Assembly: GCA_022599515.1 (NCBI GenBank)
Contig: JAHZMC010000049.1
Span: 1 to 39,904 of the forward strand
Direction: 5' to 3'
DNA: 39,904 nt
From: Betaproteobacteria bacterium
GTDB taxonomy: Bacteria; Pseudomonadota; Gammaproteobacteria; Burkholderiales; Methylophilaceae
Below are positions 18,700-27,261 of this stretch, in pieces (within the stretch, counting starts at the first letter, position 1; the number at the start of each line of letters is the position of its first letter). The notes beneath the pieces are model-generated. The model made no database searches and was not told where the DNA came from. It saw only the letters and a program-made list of their open reading frames with translations. Both the position numbers and the translations under genes were made by a program.

Positions 18700-19089
18700 A
18701 TGGCAAGAACACGTAAACGTCGCATGATGAATCAAATTAACGTTGTGCCTTATATCGATGTGACATTGGTATTGCTGGTTATTTTTATGGTGACAGCGCC
18801 GATGACTAATCCTGGTGTTGTAGATTTGCCCTCTGTTGGACAAAGTCTGCAGCAAATGGCAGCGCCAATAGTGGTGACTGTTAAAAAAAATGGTGATACA
18901 GAAATAGATGGGGAATCGTTACCTTTAGATCAGATGTTGGCTAAAGTGAAGTCTCAACTTGATGAAGAGTCACGTTCAGTTGTTGTGGCTGCCGATGAAA
19001 AAACAGAGTACGGAGAGATGGTAAAAGTGATGGATTTACTCAAACAAGCGAATATTGAAAAAGTCGGCTTGTTGTTAACCTCACGCTAA
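18700..19089 (+). CDS. tolR: Tol-Pal system subunit TolR
   Basis: An ExbD/TolR protein of 129 residues with one helix. MNQINVVPYIDVTLVLLVIF holds the proton-carrying Asp of the TolR helix, and a periplasmic domain ends with KQANIEKVGLLLTS. A strong AAGGAG site (18689-18694) precedes the ATG. Confidence 0.97.
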   Translation: MARTRKRRMMNQINVVPYIDVTLVLLVIFMVTAPMTNPGVVDLPSVGQSLQQMAAPIVVTVKKNGDTEIDGESLPLDQMLAKVKSQLDEESRSVVVAADEKTEYGEMVKVMDLLKQANIEKVGLLLTSR

Positions 19090-19101
19090 TATTGATTGTT
19101 T

Positions 19102-20019
19102 ATGTTTAGAACTCACGAATCCGCAATTGCTTGGAAAGCTGGCTGGCTGGCGCTGTTGGTGCATGTCCTCTTGTTAGGCGCTTTAATCTTTTCATTTAAT
19201 TGGAAAGCGGCACACACGGTTGTTGCTGTGAGTGAGGTTGAGTTGTGGGATTCTTTACCGAATGAGAGTAAGCCTGAGCCGCCAAAGCCTAAAAAACCCA
19301 CTAAAGTCATACCGCCAAAACCTGTGGAAGAGGTTGAAAAGGTTGAGCCGAAAGTAGTTGAACCAAAAGTAGAAGAGCCTAAAGTTGAAGCGGCGAAGCC
19401 AGAAGTTGATATTGCCCTAGAGAAAAAGAAAAAAGAAGAAGAGCAAAAGAAAAAAGAAGAAGAGCAAAAGAAAAAAGAAGAAGAGCAAAAGAAAAAAGAA
19501 GAAGAGCAAAAGAAAAAAGAAGAAGAGCAAAAGAAAAAAGATGCGGATAAACTAGCAGAGAAAAAAAGGAAAGATGACGCTAAAGCAGAAGAAAAGAAAA
19601 AGCTGGCTGATTTGCAGAAAAAGGTATCAGAAGAGTCAGACACAAAAGAAAAAATTGATAGTGAAGTTCTTGCTAGGATGCGAGCAGAAACTCTTAGTGA
19701 GAATGCAAAGCCAAGCGCTGCAGCCAGTCAGGGTGTGGTGGATGAGTATGTGACTAAGATTCAAGCCAAAATACGTGGAAATGTGAATCGATCCCTTTGT
19801 AGTGAAGGTAACCCTGAGCTGAAGTTTAAAGTTAGTTTAATGCCTAACGGCGAATTTAGTAGTAATCCCGCATTAACCAAATCAAGCGGAAATGCGGCTT
19901 GTGACGGCGCAGTTGAGCGCGCCATTATTGCCTCTGAGCCATTCCCATTGCCAACTGATCCTGACGCATTGGCAAGGTTTAGAAACTTAAACTTAAACTT
20001 TAAACCCAATGCTGAGTAA
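19102..20019 (+). CDS. tolA: Tol-Pal system protein TolA
   Basis: The inner-membrane protein that spans the periplasm to reach TolB and Pal. The frame opens at a TTG (19096), but the ATG at 19102 is preferred (305 residues). A membrane helix (about 14-33) is followed by a Pro/Glu/Lys/Val stretch, a long charged helical domain II, and the C-terminal TolA domain (VDEYVTKIQAKIRGNVNRS onward) with two Cys that may form a disulfide. Domain II contains five perfect copies of KKKEEEQ encoded by a 21-bp tandem repeat (19426-19530). Low complexity means that the length probably varies between strains. Confidence 0.93.
   Translation: MFRTHESAIAWKAGWLALLVHVLLLGALIFSFNWKAAHTVVAVSEVELWDSLPNESKPEPPKPKKPTKVIPPKPVEEVEKVEPKVVEPKVEEPKVEAAKPEVDIALEKKKKEEEQKKKEEEQKKKEEEQKKKEEEQKKKEEEQKKKDADKLAEKKRKDDAKAEEKKKLADLQKKVSEESDTKEKIDSEVLARMRAETLSENAKPSAAASQGVVDEYVTKIQAKIRGNVNRSLCSEGNPELKFKVSLMPNGEFSSNPALTKSSGNAACDGAVERAIIASEPFPLPTDPDALARFRNLNLNFKPNAE
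19426..19541 (+). repeat. 21-bp tandem repeat, five perfect copies, in tolA
   Basis: Five identical 21-base units at 19426-19446, 19447-19467, 19468-19488, 19489-19509 and 19510-19530, plus a partial sixth. Each encodes Lys-Lys-Lys-Glu-Glu-Glu-Gln. Identity at synonymous positions shows recent expansion by slippage rather than old coiled-coil periodicity. Confidence 0.95.
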
Positions 20020-20028
20020 TGCAATATT

Positions 20029-20070
20029 ATTGTAATTAAAGCTTGAAAGATGAAATAGCTTAATTACAAT
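20029..20070 (+). promoter_or_regulatory. Inverted repeat and possible promoter between tolA and tolB
   Basis: ATTGTAATTAA (20029-20039) and TTAATTACAAT (20060-20070) are perfect inverted repeats across 20 bases. Within them, TTGAAA (20043-20048) and TACAAT (20065-20070) are 16 bases apart, each one base from the sigma-70 consensus. This may be an internal promoter for tolB-pal-cpoB. Confidence 0.45.
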
Positions 20071-20126
20071 GGTGGTGGTCATTGGTTTACTTAGCCTGAA
20101 TTATTTTATAAAGACACTTAACATTT

Positions 20127-21404
20127 ATGCATATCATTAAATTCATTGCTTTCTTCACTATTGGTTTTTTCTCGTTGGCCGCTAATGCCGCGTTGGATAT
20201 TGAAATTACAGGTGGCGGTGCGCAACAAACGCCTATTGCCGTTGTACCATTTGGTAATGCCAAAAGCATAAAAGAAGATATGGCGAAAATTATCAGTGAT
20301 GATTTATATCGTAGTGGTTTGTTTAGGCCGCTTAACAGCAGCGGTATGCCTAATTTGCCAACCAATGCAGCACAAATTAACTATTCAGAATGGGCTGCGT
20401 TACAAGCGCAGGCTATAGTTGTTGGTAGTATTTCACCGTTACCAGATGGACGATTGAACGTTTCATTTCAGTTGGCTGATGTGTTTAAACAACAGCCATT
20501 GGTTGATATGGATTTTCAGCTACAAGCCAAACATGCAAGGATGACGGCACATAAAATCGCCGATGTGATTTATGAGAAGTTAACAGGACATCCAGGTGCA
20601 TTTGCAAGCAGGATTGCCTATGTTAAGAAATTGGGTGAGCGTCATTTTTTATATGTAGCCGATTCTGATGGGTACAATCCGCAATCGTTAGTTAATTCAA
20701 ATGAACCTGTTATTTCTCCTGCATGGTCGCCAGATGGTTCAAAAATGGCTTATGTCTCTTTTGAGAAGAAGAAGCCAATTGTTTTTATCCATACACTGAC
20801 AACAGGTCAGCGGAAAATCGTCGCTAATTATAAAGGCAACAATAGTGCGCCAGCATGGTCACCAGACGGTAAAAAATTGGCAATTGTGTTGACGTATGGT
20901 GCTAACTCGCAAATTTATACGATTAATGCCAGTGGTAGCAATCTGCAAAGCATCACAAAAAGCCGGGCGATTGACACCGAGCCAGCATTTTCACCTGATG
21001 GCAAATGGATTTACTTTACTTCAGATCGTGGCGGCAAACCGCAAATCTATAAAACAAGTGCTAACGGTGGTGGCGAAGTGAGTCGCGTGACTTATGAAGG
21101 CGCTTATAATGTCAGCCCACGATTCTCGCCAGATGGTACCAAGCTAGTTTATATCCGTAATGACGGTGGTCGATTTAGGGTGGCAATGCAAGATTTAACC
21201 AATGGCCAAGTACAGCTATTGAGTGAAGGTAGCCAAGATGAGTCGCCTAGCTTCTCGCCAAACGGCAGAGTAATTTTATATGCGACTAAAAAAGGCACAC
21301 GTGGTTCTTTGGCATCTGTCTCATTTGATGGTAAAGTACGACAGAGCCTGAGTGAAGCGCGCGGTGATGTTCGGGAGTCCGCGTGGGGGCCAATGCTTAA
21401 ATAA
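20127..21404 (+). CDS. tolB: Tol-Pal system protein TolB
   Basis: The periplasmic beta-propeller that bridges TolA and Pal. 425 residues with a signal peptide ending about LAANA (residue 22). The N-terminal domain includes IAVVPFGNAKSIKEDM, and the propeller blades repeat a W/F-SPDG pattern (AWSPDGSKMAY, AWSPDGKKLAI, AFSPDGKWIYF, RFSPDGTKLVY, SFSPNGRVILY). It sits 107 bases after tolA, a gap that may hold its own promoter. Confidence 0.96.
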   Translation: MHIIKFIAFFTIGFFSLAANAALDIEITGGGAQQTPIAVVPFGNAKSIKEDMAKIISDDLYRSGLFRPLNSSGMPNLPTNAAQINYSEWAALQAQAIVVGSISPLPDGRLNVSFQLADVFKQQPLVDMDFQLQAKHARMTAHKIADVIYEKLTGHPGAFASRIAYVKKLGERHFLYVADSDGYNPQSLVNSNEPVISPAWSPDGSKMAYVSFEKKKPIVFIHTLTTGQRKIVANYKGNNSAPAWSPDGKKLAIVLTYGANSQIYTINASGSNLQSITKSRAIDTEPAFSPDGKWIYFTSDRGGKPQIYKTSANGGGEVSRVTYEGAYNVSPRFSPDGTKLVYIRNDGGRFRVAMQDLTNGQVQLLSEGSQDESPSFSPNGRVILYATKKGTRGSLASVSFDGKVRQSLSEARGDVRESAWGPMLK

Positions 21405-21471
21405 ATTGTCATTCATTAAGCAATTGCAATATACTGTATTGAATAACCCTAATGTAAAAAAGGAGAAATGT

Positions 21472-22047
21472 ATGAAACATGCAACAAAAATTCATTCAAA
21501 ACTATTGATGGCAGCCGCTATTACAATGATATTGGTTGCTTGTAAAAGCACACCAATGAAAGATAATGCGGCGGTAGAAGATAAAAGTGCCGGTACATCT
21601 ACAAGTGGCGCTTCTGATGTTACAAGTGACGCTTCTGATGTTAAAGGTGCAGTGATTGATGGCTCAAGTGGTGACGGCAGCATTAATGAGTTGAATGATC
21701 CAAACAACATTTTATCAAAACGCAACATTTACTTTGACTTTAATAGCGACACTATCCGTGATGAGTTCCGTCCTAATATCGAAGCGCATGCTAAATATTT
21801 GCAAGCACATAGCAATGCAAAAGTAACGTTGCAAGGCAATGCAGATGAACGCGGTACACGTGAGTACAACTTATCATTAGGTCAACGTCGTTCAGTAGCG
21901 GTTAAAACAGCGCTTAATTTATTAGGTGTAGCAGATAGCCAAATTGAAACAGTCAGCTATGGCGAAGAGAATGCGAACCCTGCTTGCGGTGATGATGGTT
22001 GCTACCAAGCTGATCGTCGTGTGGAAATTGTATATCCAAACGAATAA
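21472..22047 (+). CDS. pal: Peptidoglycan-associated lipoprotein Pal
   Basis: Outer-membrane lipoprotein tethered to peptidoglycan. The ATG at 21472 follows AGGAG at 21461-21465 and gives 191 residues; a longer upstream frame is not credible. The lipobox ILVAC puts the lipidated Cys at residue 24. A Ser/Asp/Gly linker contains a 7-residue duplication (TSGASDV, TSDASDV). The OmpA-like domain follows (NIYFDFNSDTI, LQGNADERGTREYNLSLGQ, DRRVEIVY), with the diaminopimelate-binding Asp and Arg region in ADERGTREYN. Confidence 0.96.
   Translation: MKHATKIHSKLLMAAAITMILVACKSTPMKDNAAVEDKSAGTSTSGASDVTSDASDVKGAVIDGSSGDGSINELNDPNNILSKRNIYFDFNSDTIRDEFRPNIEAHAKYLQAHSNAKVTLQGNADERGTREYNLSLGQRRSVAVKTALNLLGVADSQIETVSYGEENANPACGDDGCYQADRRVEIVYPNE
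21601..21642 (+). repeat. 21-bp tandem duplication in the pal linker
   Basis: Two 21-base units (21601-21621, 21622-21642) differ at one base and encode TSGASDV and TSDASDV in the flexible linker after the lipidated Cys. Confidence 0.9.
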
Positions 22048-22058
22048 TGGGCGAGTGA

Positions 22059-22877
22059 ATGGATAAAATGCAGGCAAGTCTTGCGATAGGCTTATATTTA
22101 TTTGCCTTTAATTCGCAAGCCGCTCTCTTTGACGATACTGAAGCGCGGAAAAAAATCTTAGATGTTGAAGCAAAGTCGGTAGCTAATCATGAGCTACATG
22201 CTGCTGAAATTGCAGATTTAAATAAGCGCTTGGATATACAAAGCCAAGGATTGCTGAGTATACAAAGCCAAGGATTGCTGAGTATGCAAAATGAAATTGT
22301 GCTGCTAAAGCAAGAGATATCTGAGCTAAGAGGTGCTTTAGAGGTTGCCAATCACGGATTGGCAACGGCAGAGCGCAGGCAAAAAGACTTGTATGCAGAT
22401 ACGGATGCGCGTATCCGGAAGTTGGAAGGCGGCGTTTCATCAGTAGGTGTTGATGGAGGTGGAAACCTAGAAACGGTGCCTGTTACTGTAGATGCTGATG
22501 TATATAAAGCCTACAAAGCTGCTTATAATTTAAGTCAAGAAAATAAGCATAAAGAGGCATATGAAGCTTTTGATGCATTTATAATGCAATTCCCTGAAAG
22601 TAAATATACGCCAGATGCAATTTATGGCTTAGGGTATTCACAATTTGCATTAAAAAATTATCAATCTTCAATCGCAAGTCAGCAAAAGTTGTTGACGGTT
22701 TATCCTAATAGTGCGAAAGCACCAAATGCAATGTATAGCATTGCTAATAGTCAAATACAGTTGGGACAAGTCAATAGTGCAAAAGAAGTATTGAAAAGTT
22801 TGATTGCAAAATATCCCAATGCGGCTGTTACCCCCAATGCTAAAGAGCGCTTAAAAGTACTAGAGACGATTAAGTAG
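22059..22877 (+). CDS. cpoB: Cell division coordinator CpoB (YbgF)
   Basis: Periplasmic partner of TolA that coordinates PBP1B and Tol during constriction. 272 residues: a signal peptide (cleavage near NSQAA, residue 21), a trimerising coiled coil (about 35-110) and three TPR repeats from about residue 150 (AYKAAYNLSQENKHKEAYEAF, AIYGLGYSQFALKNYQSSI, AMYSIANSQIQLGQVNSAKE). The coiled coil holds an exact duplication of IQSQGLLS (22236-22283). It ends the tol cluster and is followed by a terminator. Confidence 0.93.
   Translation: MDKMQASLAIGLYLFAFNSQAALFDDTEARKKILDVEAKSVANHELHAAEIADLNKRLDIQSQGLLSIQSQGLLSMQNEIVLLKQEISELRGALEVANHGLATAERRQKDLYADTDARIRKLEGGVSSVGVDGGGNLETVPVTVDADVYKAYKAAYNLSQENKHKEAYEAFDAFIMQFPESKYTPDAIYGLGYSQFALKNYQSSIASQQKLLTVYPNSAKAPNAMYSIANSQIQLGQVNSAKEVLKSLIAKYPNAAVTPNAKERLKVLETIK
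22236..22283 (+). repeat. 24-bp perfect tandem duplication in cpoB
   Basis: Units 22236-22259 and 22260-22283 are identical and encode IQSQGLLS twice in the coiled coil. Eight residues is one more than a heptad, so the insertion shifts the register. Confidence 0.95.
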
Positions 22878-22915
22878 TGCAGTAATAGTTAGTTGAGTGG
22901 TTTTGTTTTAAAATG

Positions 22916-22942
22916 ACGCCAACCTTACCGTTGGCGTTTTTT
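22916..22942 (+). terminator. Intrinsic terminator after cpoB
   Basis: ACGCCAAC (22916-22923) and GTTGGCGT (22930-22937) pair around a six-base loop and run into a series of T. Confidence 0.88.
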
Positions 22943-22974
22943 ATTAGGTCCTTATTTATGATGAAGCAAGTCGC

Positions 22975-23613
22975 ATGGCATTAAAAGTTTATGAAATCTT
23001 TTATTCATTGCAGGGTGAAAGCTCGCGGATTGGCTTGCCTACTGTTTTTGTAAGGTTAACAGGCTGTCCTATGCGCTGTACTTATTGTGATACGGAGTAC
23101 GCTTTTTCAGGTGGAAGTAATATCGAGATTGTATCGATATTAAACCAAGTGCAGGCCTTTGGTACAAAGTATGTCACTGTGACTGGTGGTGAGCCCTTAG
23201 CGCAAAAAGAGTGTCTCGACTTGTTAAAAAGCTTATGTGATGCAGGGTTTAATGTTTCGTTAGAAACGGGCGGTGCGATGGATATTGCACCTGTTGATGC
23301 AAGAGTGTCAGTTATTTTGGATGTTAAAACGCCAGGCTCGCATGAAGAGAAGAATATGCGATGGAGCAACCTAGATTATATTAAAGCAAAAGATGAGGTT
23401 AAGTTTGTGCTTTGCGGGCGTGCTGATTACGACTGGGCCAAGCAAAAAATCAGTGAATTAAACTTAAGCGAAAAATGTCCTATTTTACTTTCGCCTAGCT
23501 TCAGTGAGTTGAGCGCAACCGATTTAGCTAAATGGGTTTTGGAAGATCAATTGCCTGTGCGAATGCAAGTGCAATTACATAAAATTCTATGGGGTGAAAA
23601 ATCTGGCGTTTAA
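22975..23613 (+). CDS. queE: 7-carboxy-7-deazaguanine synthase QueE
   Basis: A radical-SAM enzyme making the 7-deazaguanine core for queuosine. 212 residues, opening MALKVYEIFYSLQGESSRIG. The [4Fe-4S] cysteines are Cys31, Cys35 and Cys38 (GCPMRCTYCDTEYAF), with VTGGEPL as the SAM-binding GGE-type motif. It is followed 28 bases later by queC, which uses its product. Confidence 0.96.
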   Translation: MALKVYEIFYSLQGESSRIGLPTVFVRLTGCPMRCTYCDTEYAFSGGSNIEIVSILNQVQAFGTKYVTVTGGEPLAQKECLDLLKSLCDAGFNVSLETGGAMDIAPVDARVSVILDVKTPGSHEEKNMRWSNLDYIKAKDEVKFVLCGRADYDWAKQKISELNLSEKCPILLSPSFSELSATDLAKWVLEDQLPVRMQVQLHKILWGEKSGV

Positions 23614-23641
23614 TGCCATTATTTTTTAAAAGTGTATAACC

Positions 23642-24316
23642 ATGAGTAAAAAAACAGTCGTATTACTTTCAGGCGGGTTAGACTCTGCCACTTGCTTAGC
23701 AATAGCAAAATCACAAGGTTTTGACTGCTATTGTTTAAGTTTGGATTATCATCAGCGCCATATCGCTGAATTACAGGCGGCGAAAAATATCGCTAACCAT
23801 TTAGGTGCAGCAGAACATAAAACAGCACAGCTTGATCTCGGTTTATTTGGCGGTTCTGCATTAACTGATAATAAAATCGATGTGCCAGAACATGAGTCAG
23901 AAGGTATTCCTGTTACTTATGTGCCAGCACGCAATACGATTATGCTGTCCTTAAGTTTAGCTTGGGCGGAAGTTTTAGGCGCACAAGATATTTTTATTGG
24001 TGTGAATGCATTGGATTACTCAGGCTATCCCGATTGTCGCGGAGAGTATGTCAAAGCCTTCCAGCAAATGGCAAACTTAGCGACTAAAAGTGCGGTCGAA
24101 GGACATGAAATTACGGTGCATGCGCCATTAATTGATATGACTAAAGCTGAAATAATAAGACAAGGAACATCATTGGGCGTAGATTACAGTGCAACTGTTT
24201 CTTGTTATCAAGCAGATTCAGCAGGACGTGCTTGTGGTGTGTGCGATTCATGTCGTTTAAGAAAAGAAGGTTTTACCCAGGCAGGGATTGCCGACCCTAC
24301 CGCTTATCAAGGCTAG
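23642..24316 (+). CDS. queC: 7-cyano-7-deazaguanine synthase QueC
   Basis: Converts the QueE product, CDG, to preQ0 with ATP and ammonia. 224 residues with the PP-loop [10 protein letters not shown] at residues 9-18 and the C-terminal zinc site formed by Cys residues in [19 protein letters not shown]. Substrate-binding [17 protein letters not shown] is present. No queD or queF is in the window. Confidence 0.97.
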   Translation: MSKKTVVLLSGGLDSATCLAIAKSQGFDCYCLSLDYHQRHIAELQAAKNIANHLGAAEHKTAQLDLGLFGGSALTDNKIDVPEHESEGIPVTYVPARNTIMLSLSLAWAEVLGAQDIFIGVNALDYSGYPDCRGEYVKAFQQMANLATKSAVEGHEITVHAPLIDMTKAEIIRQGTSLGVDYSATVSCYQADSAGRACGVCDSCRLRKEGFTQAGIADPTAYQG

Positions 24317-24384
24317 GTTTGGTTTCTAACAGTTGCTTGATAGATATACGGGCGTTTTTTAGTAAAGTGATTGACAATTATTCT

Positions 24385-24413
24385 TTGCTATCTGAATAAA
24401 AATACCGTATAAT
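24385..24413 (+). promoter_or_regulatory. Promoter of the rpsP operon
   Basis: TTGCTA (24385-24390) and a perfect TATAAT (24408-24413) are 17 bases apart. The -10 is followed by CCGCGCC, a GC-rich discriminator typical of stringently controlled ribosomal promoters. It gives a leader of about 35 bases before rpsP. Confidence 0.75.
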
Positions 24414-24455
24414 CCGCGCCTTTCTGCAGAAAATTAATTTAATAAGAGAATATAT

Positions 24456-24953
24456 ATGGTTGTTATTCGTTTATCACGTGGTGGATCTAAAAAGACCCCA
24501 TTTTTCAATTTAGTTGTGGCTGATTCTCGCAATCGTCGTGACGGTCGTTTTATCGAGCGTGTTGGTTTTTATAATCCATCTGCTAGCGGTGCGGCTGAAG
24601 CGTTGCGTGTTGATCAAGCGCGCGTTAATTACTGGACTGGCGTTGGTGCTCAGCTTTCTGACACTGTTAAGCGTTTGGTTAAGTTGCACGCAACAGGCCC
24701 TGAAGGCATGGCTAAAGCTAAAGCAAAAGATGAAGCTAAAGCTGATGCTGCAAAAGCAAAAGTAGCGGCAGCAGAAGCAGCTAAAGCTAAAGCAGCTGCG
24801 GATGCAGCAGAAGCTGAAGCTAAGGCAGAAGCCGATGCAAAAGCAGCAGCAGAAAAAGAAGCTGCGGCTGCAGCCGAAGAAGCACCTGCTGTTGAAGAAG
24901 CGCCAGCTGAAGAAGCTGCTGCTGAAGCAACAGAAGAACCTAAAGCTGAATAA
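24456..24953 (+). CDS. rpsP: 30S ribosomal protein S16 with long Ala/Lys/Glu tail
   Basis: bS16 occupies residues about 1-83 ([47 protein letters not shown]). Family members are usually 80-100 residues, but this one is 165. The additional C-terminal half is almost only Ala, Lys, Glu and Asp: first mixed Lys/Ala helix, later acidic ([17 protein letters not shown]). Such a tail is predicted to be a charged helix or disordered and to project from the ribosome surface. It is first in rpsP-rimM-trmD-rplS. Confidence 0.95.
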   Translation: MVVIRLSRGGSKKTPFFNLVVADSRNRRDGRFIERVGFYNPSASGAAEALRVDQARVNYWTGVGAQLSDTVKRLVKLHATGPEGMAKAKAKDEAKADAAKAKVAAAEAAKAKAAADAAEAEAKAEADAKAAAEKEAAAAAEEAPAVEEAPAEEAAAEATEEPKAE

Positions 24954-24980
24954 GGCTTAAGCCGTTTTCAATGAAAACGG
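24954..24980 (+). promoter_or_regulatory. Hairpin spanning the rimM start codon
   Basis: CCGTTTTC (24962-24969) pairs with GAAAACGG (24973-24980); the 3-base loop and first stem base hold the ATG at 24971. The palindrome GGCTTAAGCC (24954-24963) directly precedes it and would compete. This may limit rimM translation relative to rpsP. Confidence 0.45.
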
Positions 24981-25483
24981 AAGCGGAAAGCTTAGTTATC
25001 ATGGGGCGCATCGTCGCCCCATATGGCGTTCAAGGCTGGGTAAAAGTATTGCCTGATACTGAGGCATTAGACGGCTTGTTAGATTATCAAACTTGGCAAA
25101 TTGGCAAGGATGGTAACTGGAAGCAGATAAAACTCATGTCTGGCAAAGTACATAATGATGTGCTGGTGGTAAAGCTTGAAGGCGTTAATGATAGAGATGC
25201 TGCCTTTGCTTGCAAAGGTATGCAAATTGCAGTGCCAAGAGATGCTTTGCCAGAGCTAGACGATGAAGATGGGTTTTACTGGTCTGATTTAATCGGATTG
25301 GCAGTGACTAATCAGCAAGGTGTTGCGTTTGGCAAGATTGTTGATGTGTTTGAAACTGGCGCCAATGATGTGATTGTTGTCCAAGGTGAGGTGGAGAGAT
25401 TGATTCCATTTGCAGAGCACACAGTCATTAAAGTAGATATTGCGCAGCAAACGATGTTGGTTGATTGGGATGAAGACTATTAA
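24971..25483 (+). CDS. rimM: Ribosome maturation factor RimM
   Basis: Assists late 30S head assembly. 170 residues from 24971, or 160 from the in-frame ATG at 25001. The N-terminal domain has [16 protein letters not shown], and the PRC-barrel begins at [12 protein letters not shown] and ends with [15 protein letters not shown] and MLVDWDEDY. The first ATG lies at the loop of a perfect 8-bp hairpin (24962-24980), which could hide it; the second follows a purine-rich stretch. I list the longer form without being certain. Confidence 0.93.
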   Translation: MKTEAESLVIMGRIVAPYGVQGWVKVLPDTEALDGLLDYQTWQIGKDGNWKQIKLMSGKVHNDVLVVKLEGVNDRDAAFACKGMQIAVPRDALPELDDEDGFYWSDLIGLAVTNQQGVAFGKIVDVFETGANDVIVVQGEVERLIPFAEHTVIKVDIAQQTMLVDWDEDY

Positions 25484-25509
25484 CTGCTTGGGTTAATAGT
25501 GTTAAACAG

Positions 25510-26262
25510 ATGATTGTTGATGTCATTACCTTGTTCCCAGAAACGTTTGAGGCGATAACAGCACATGGCATAACAGCACGTGCGTTTGGGAATAAGATTG
25601 TTGATTTAAGATGCTGGAATCCACGGGATTTCACGACTGATAATCATAAAACGGTTGATGATAGACCGTATGGCGGTGGTCCTGGCATGGTGATGTTGGC
25701 GGAGCCGCTAGAAAAAGCAATAACAGCGGTGAAGAAAAAGCAAAGTGAACAAGGCTTGCAGCCTAGAGTGATTCACTTATCACCCAGTGGAAAAGCATTA
25801 ACGCACCAAAAAGTGTTGGAACTAAGCCAGTTAGATAGCTTGGTTTTGTTAACAAGTCGTTATGAAGGTATTGATCAGCGCTTATTAGATGCGCATGTTG
25901 ATGAAGAAATATCGATTGGTGATTATGTATTAAGTGGTGGTGAGTTGCCCGCAATGGTGTTGATGGATGCGGTCATTAGGTTATTGCCCGGCGTATTGGG
26001 TGATGCAGCATCGGCAGAGCAAGATTCATTTGTGAATGGCTTGCTAGATTGTCAGCATTACACGCGACCAGAAGTATATAAGAATGAAACGGTACCTGAT
26101 GTGTTGTTATCAGGTAACCACGAAAAGATTAGGCAATGGCGATTAAAACAATCGCTCGCGCTAACAAGGGCAAAGCGCCCGGATTTATTGGCCGCAAGGT
26201 CGTTGACGAAAGAGGAAGCTCGGCTGCTTAAAGAAATAGAGCAGGAACAAGCATCTTCATAA
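25510..26262 (+). CDS. trmD: tRNA (guanine37-N1)-methyltransferase TrmD
   Basis: Methylates G37 next to the anticodon, preventing frameshifting. 250 residues, a SPOUT enzyme with the trefoil-knot SAM site: [12 protein letters not shown], then [20 protein letters not shown]. The N-terminus [16 protein letters not shown] and the C-terminal [14 protein letters not shown] are typical. It follows rimM by 26 bases. Confidence 0.97.
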   Translation: MIVDVITLFPETFEAITAHGITARAFGNKIVDLRCWNPRDFTTDNHKTVDDRPYGGGPGMVMLAEPLEKAITAVKKKQSEQGLQPRVIHLSPSGKALTHQKVLELSQLDSLVLLTSRYEGIDQRLLDAHVDEEISIGDYVLSGGELPAMVLMDAVIRLLPGVLGDAASAEQDSFVNGLLDCQHYTRPEVYKNETVPDVLLSGNHEKIRQWRLKQSLALTRAKRPDLLAARSLTKEEARLLKEIEQEQASS

Positions 26263-26278
26263 TTAAAAGGAGCACAAA

Positions 26279-26674
26279 GTGGCAGATATTATTAAAATGT
26301 TAGAAGAGGAAGAAATTGCGCGTTTAGGCAAAGATATTCCTAATTTTGCACCTGGCGACACATTAGTTGTTGGTGTAAACGTGGTTGAGGGTACACGTAA
26401 ACGTGTACAGGCTTTTGAGGGCGTTGTAATTGCGAAACGTAACCGTGGCCTAAATTCATCATTCATCGTGCGTAAAATCTCTTCAGGCGAAGGCGTTGAG
26501 CGTACATTCCAAATGTATTCACCGTTAATCGCTAGTATCGAAGTGAAACGTCGTGGCGATGTTCGCCGTGCGAAACTTTACTACTTGCGTGAGCGTTCAG
26601 GTCGTTCTGCACGTATTAAAGAAAAACTAGTATTAAGAGATAGAGAAGTCGCTACAGAGTCGTCAGCAGATTAA
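26279..26674 (+). CDS. rplS: 50S ribosomal protein L19
   Basis: bL19, at the 30S-50S interface. 131 residues with a GTG start at 26279, six bases after a strong AAGGAG (26267-26272). The core [26 protein letters not shown] and [23 protein letters not shown] is normal. It is last in the operon, followed by a long perfect terminator stem. Confidence 0.97.
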   Translation: MADIIKMLEEEEIARLGKDIPNFAPGDTLVVGVNVVEGTRKRVQAFEGVVIAKRNRGLNSSFIVRKISSGEGVERTFQMYSPLIASIEVKRRGDVRRAKLYYLRERSGRSARIKEKLVLRDREVATESSAD

Positions 26675-26689
26675 AGCTTGATGCAAATC

Positions 26690-26727
26690 AAAAGCCTCAA
26701 AACTAAGTTAAGTTTTGAGGCTTTTTT
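26690..26727 (+). terminator. Intrinsic terminator of the rpsP-rplS operon
   Basis: A perfect 15-bp stem (26690-26704 with 26711-26725) around a six-base loop, core AGCCTCAAAACT, ending in six T. Confidence 0.93.
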
Positions 26728-26775
26728 GTTGTTTATGTAGTTGCGAAGCCTAGATATTTCCAGTCTAATTGATCT

Positions 26776-27261
26776 ATGCAAGTATCTACCCACCGCCCAT
26801 TGCAATTCGATGCTGTGATTGAAGCACCTTTTGGCGCTGTTGGCGTTGCTATTCACGAGCGCCAGGTATCAATTGCATTACTGTTTGGCAATCACGCATT
26901 GAAATCAGCAGTACATCCAATGGCTAAACAAATTGCTGAACAAATCAATGCTTATTTTAATAGTGCCACCTATGTATTTAATATGCCATTAACCCTCAAA
27001 GGCACACCTTATCAACAACGTGTTTGGCAAGCCATTCGCGCTATTCCGGTAGGGCAAGTGCAGACCTATCAAGCGCTTGCGCAACAACTTGGGTCTGGCG
27101 CACGCGCGGTTGCAAACGCTTGTGGCGCTAATCATTTGCCTTTATTCATACCGTGTCACCGTGTTGTTGCTAAAAGTGGTTTAGGTGGTTTTATGTGTGG
27201 ACACCCGCAAGGGAAGCTGATTAAAACGGCACTGCTTAAACATGAAGGGATTAATCTTTGA
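26776..27261 (+). CDS. ogt: Methylated-DNA-protein-cysteine methyltransferase
   Basis: Suicidal repair protein that removes alkyl groups from O6-methylguanine. 161 residues with the acceptor motif IPCHRVV (Cys127) and the helix-turn-helix region GTPYQQRVWQAIRAIPVGQVQTYQALA. There is no N-terminal Ada domain, so it is a stand-alone Ogt/MGMT type. Its stop overlaps the TTG start of xerD. Confidence 0.95.
   Translation: MQVSTHRPLQFDAVIEAPFGAVGVAIHERQVSIALLFGNHALKSAVHPMAKQIAEQINAYFNSATYVFNMPLTLKGTPYQQRVWQAIRAIPVGQVQTYQALAQQLGSGARAVANACGANHLPLFIPCHRVVAKSGLGGFMCGHPQGKLIKTALLKHEGINL

Noticed and set aside
19113..19643. Long Ser/Phe-rich minus-strand frame opposite tolA
   Set aside because: It is the mirror of the Lys/Glu repeat of tolA, with no start signal or protein character of its own.
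21352..21471. 40-codon extension of pal overlapping the tolB 3' end
   Set aside because: The AGGAG site and signal/lipobox spacing clearly set the start at 21472.
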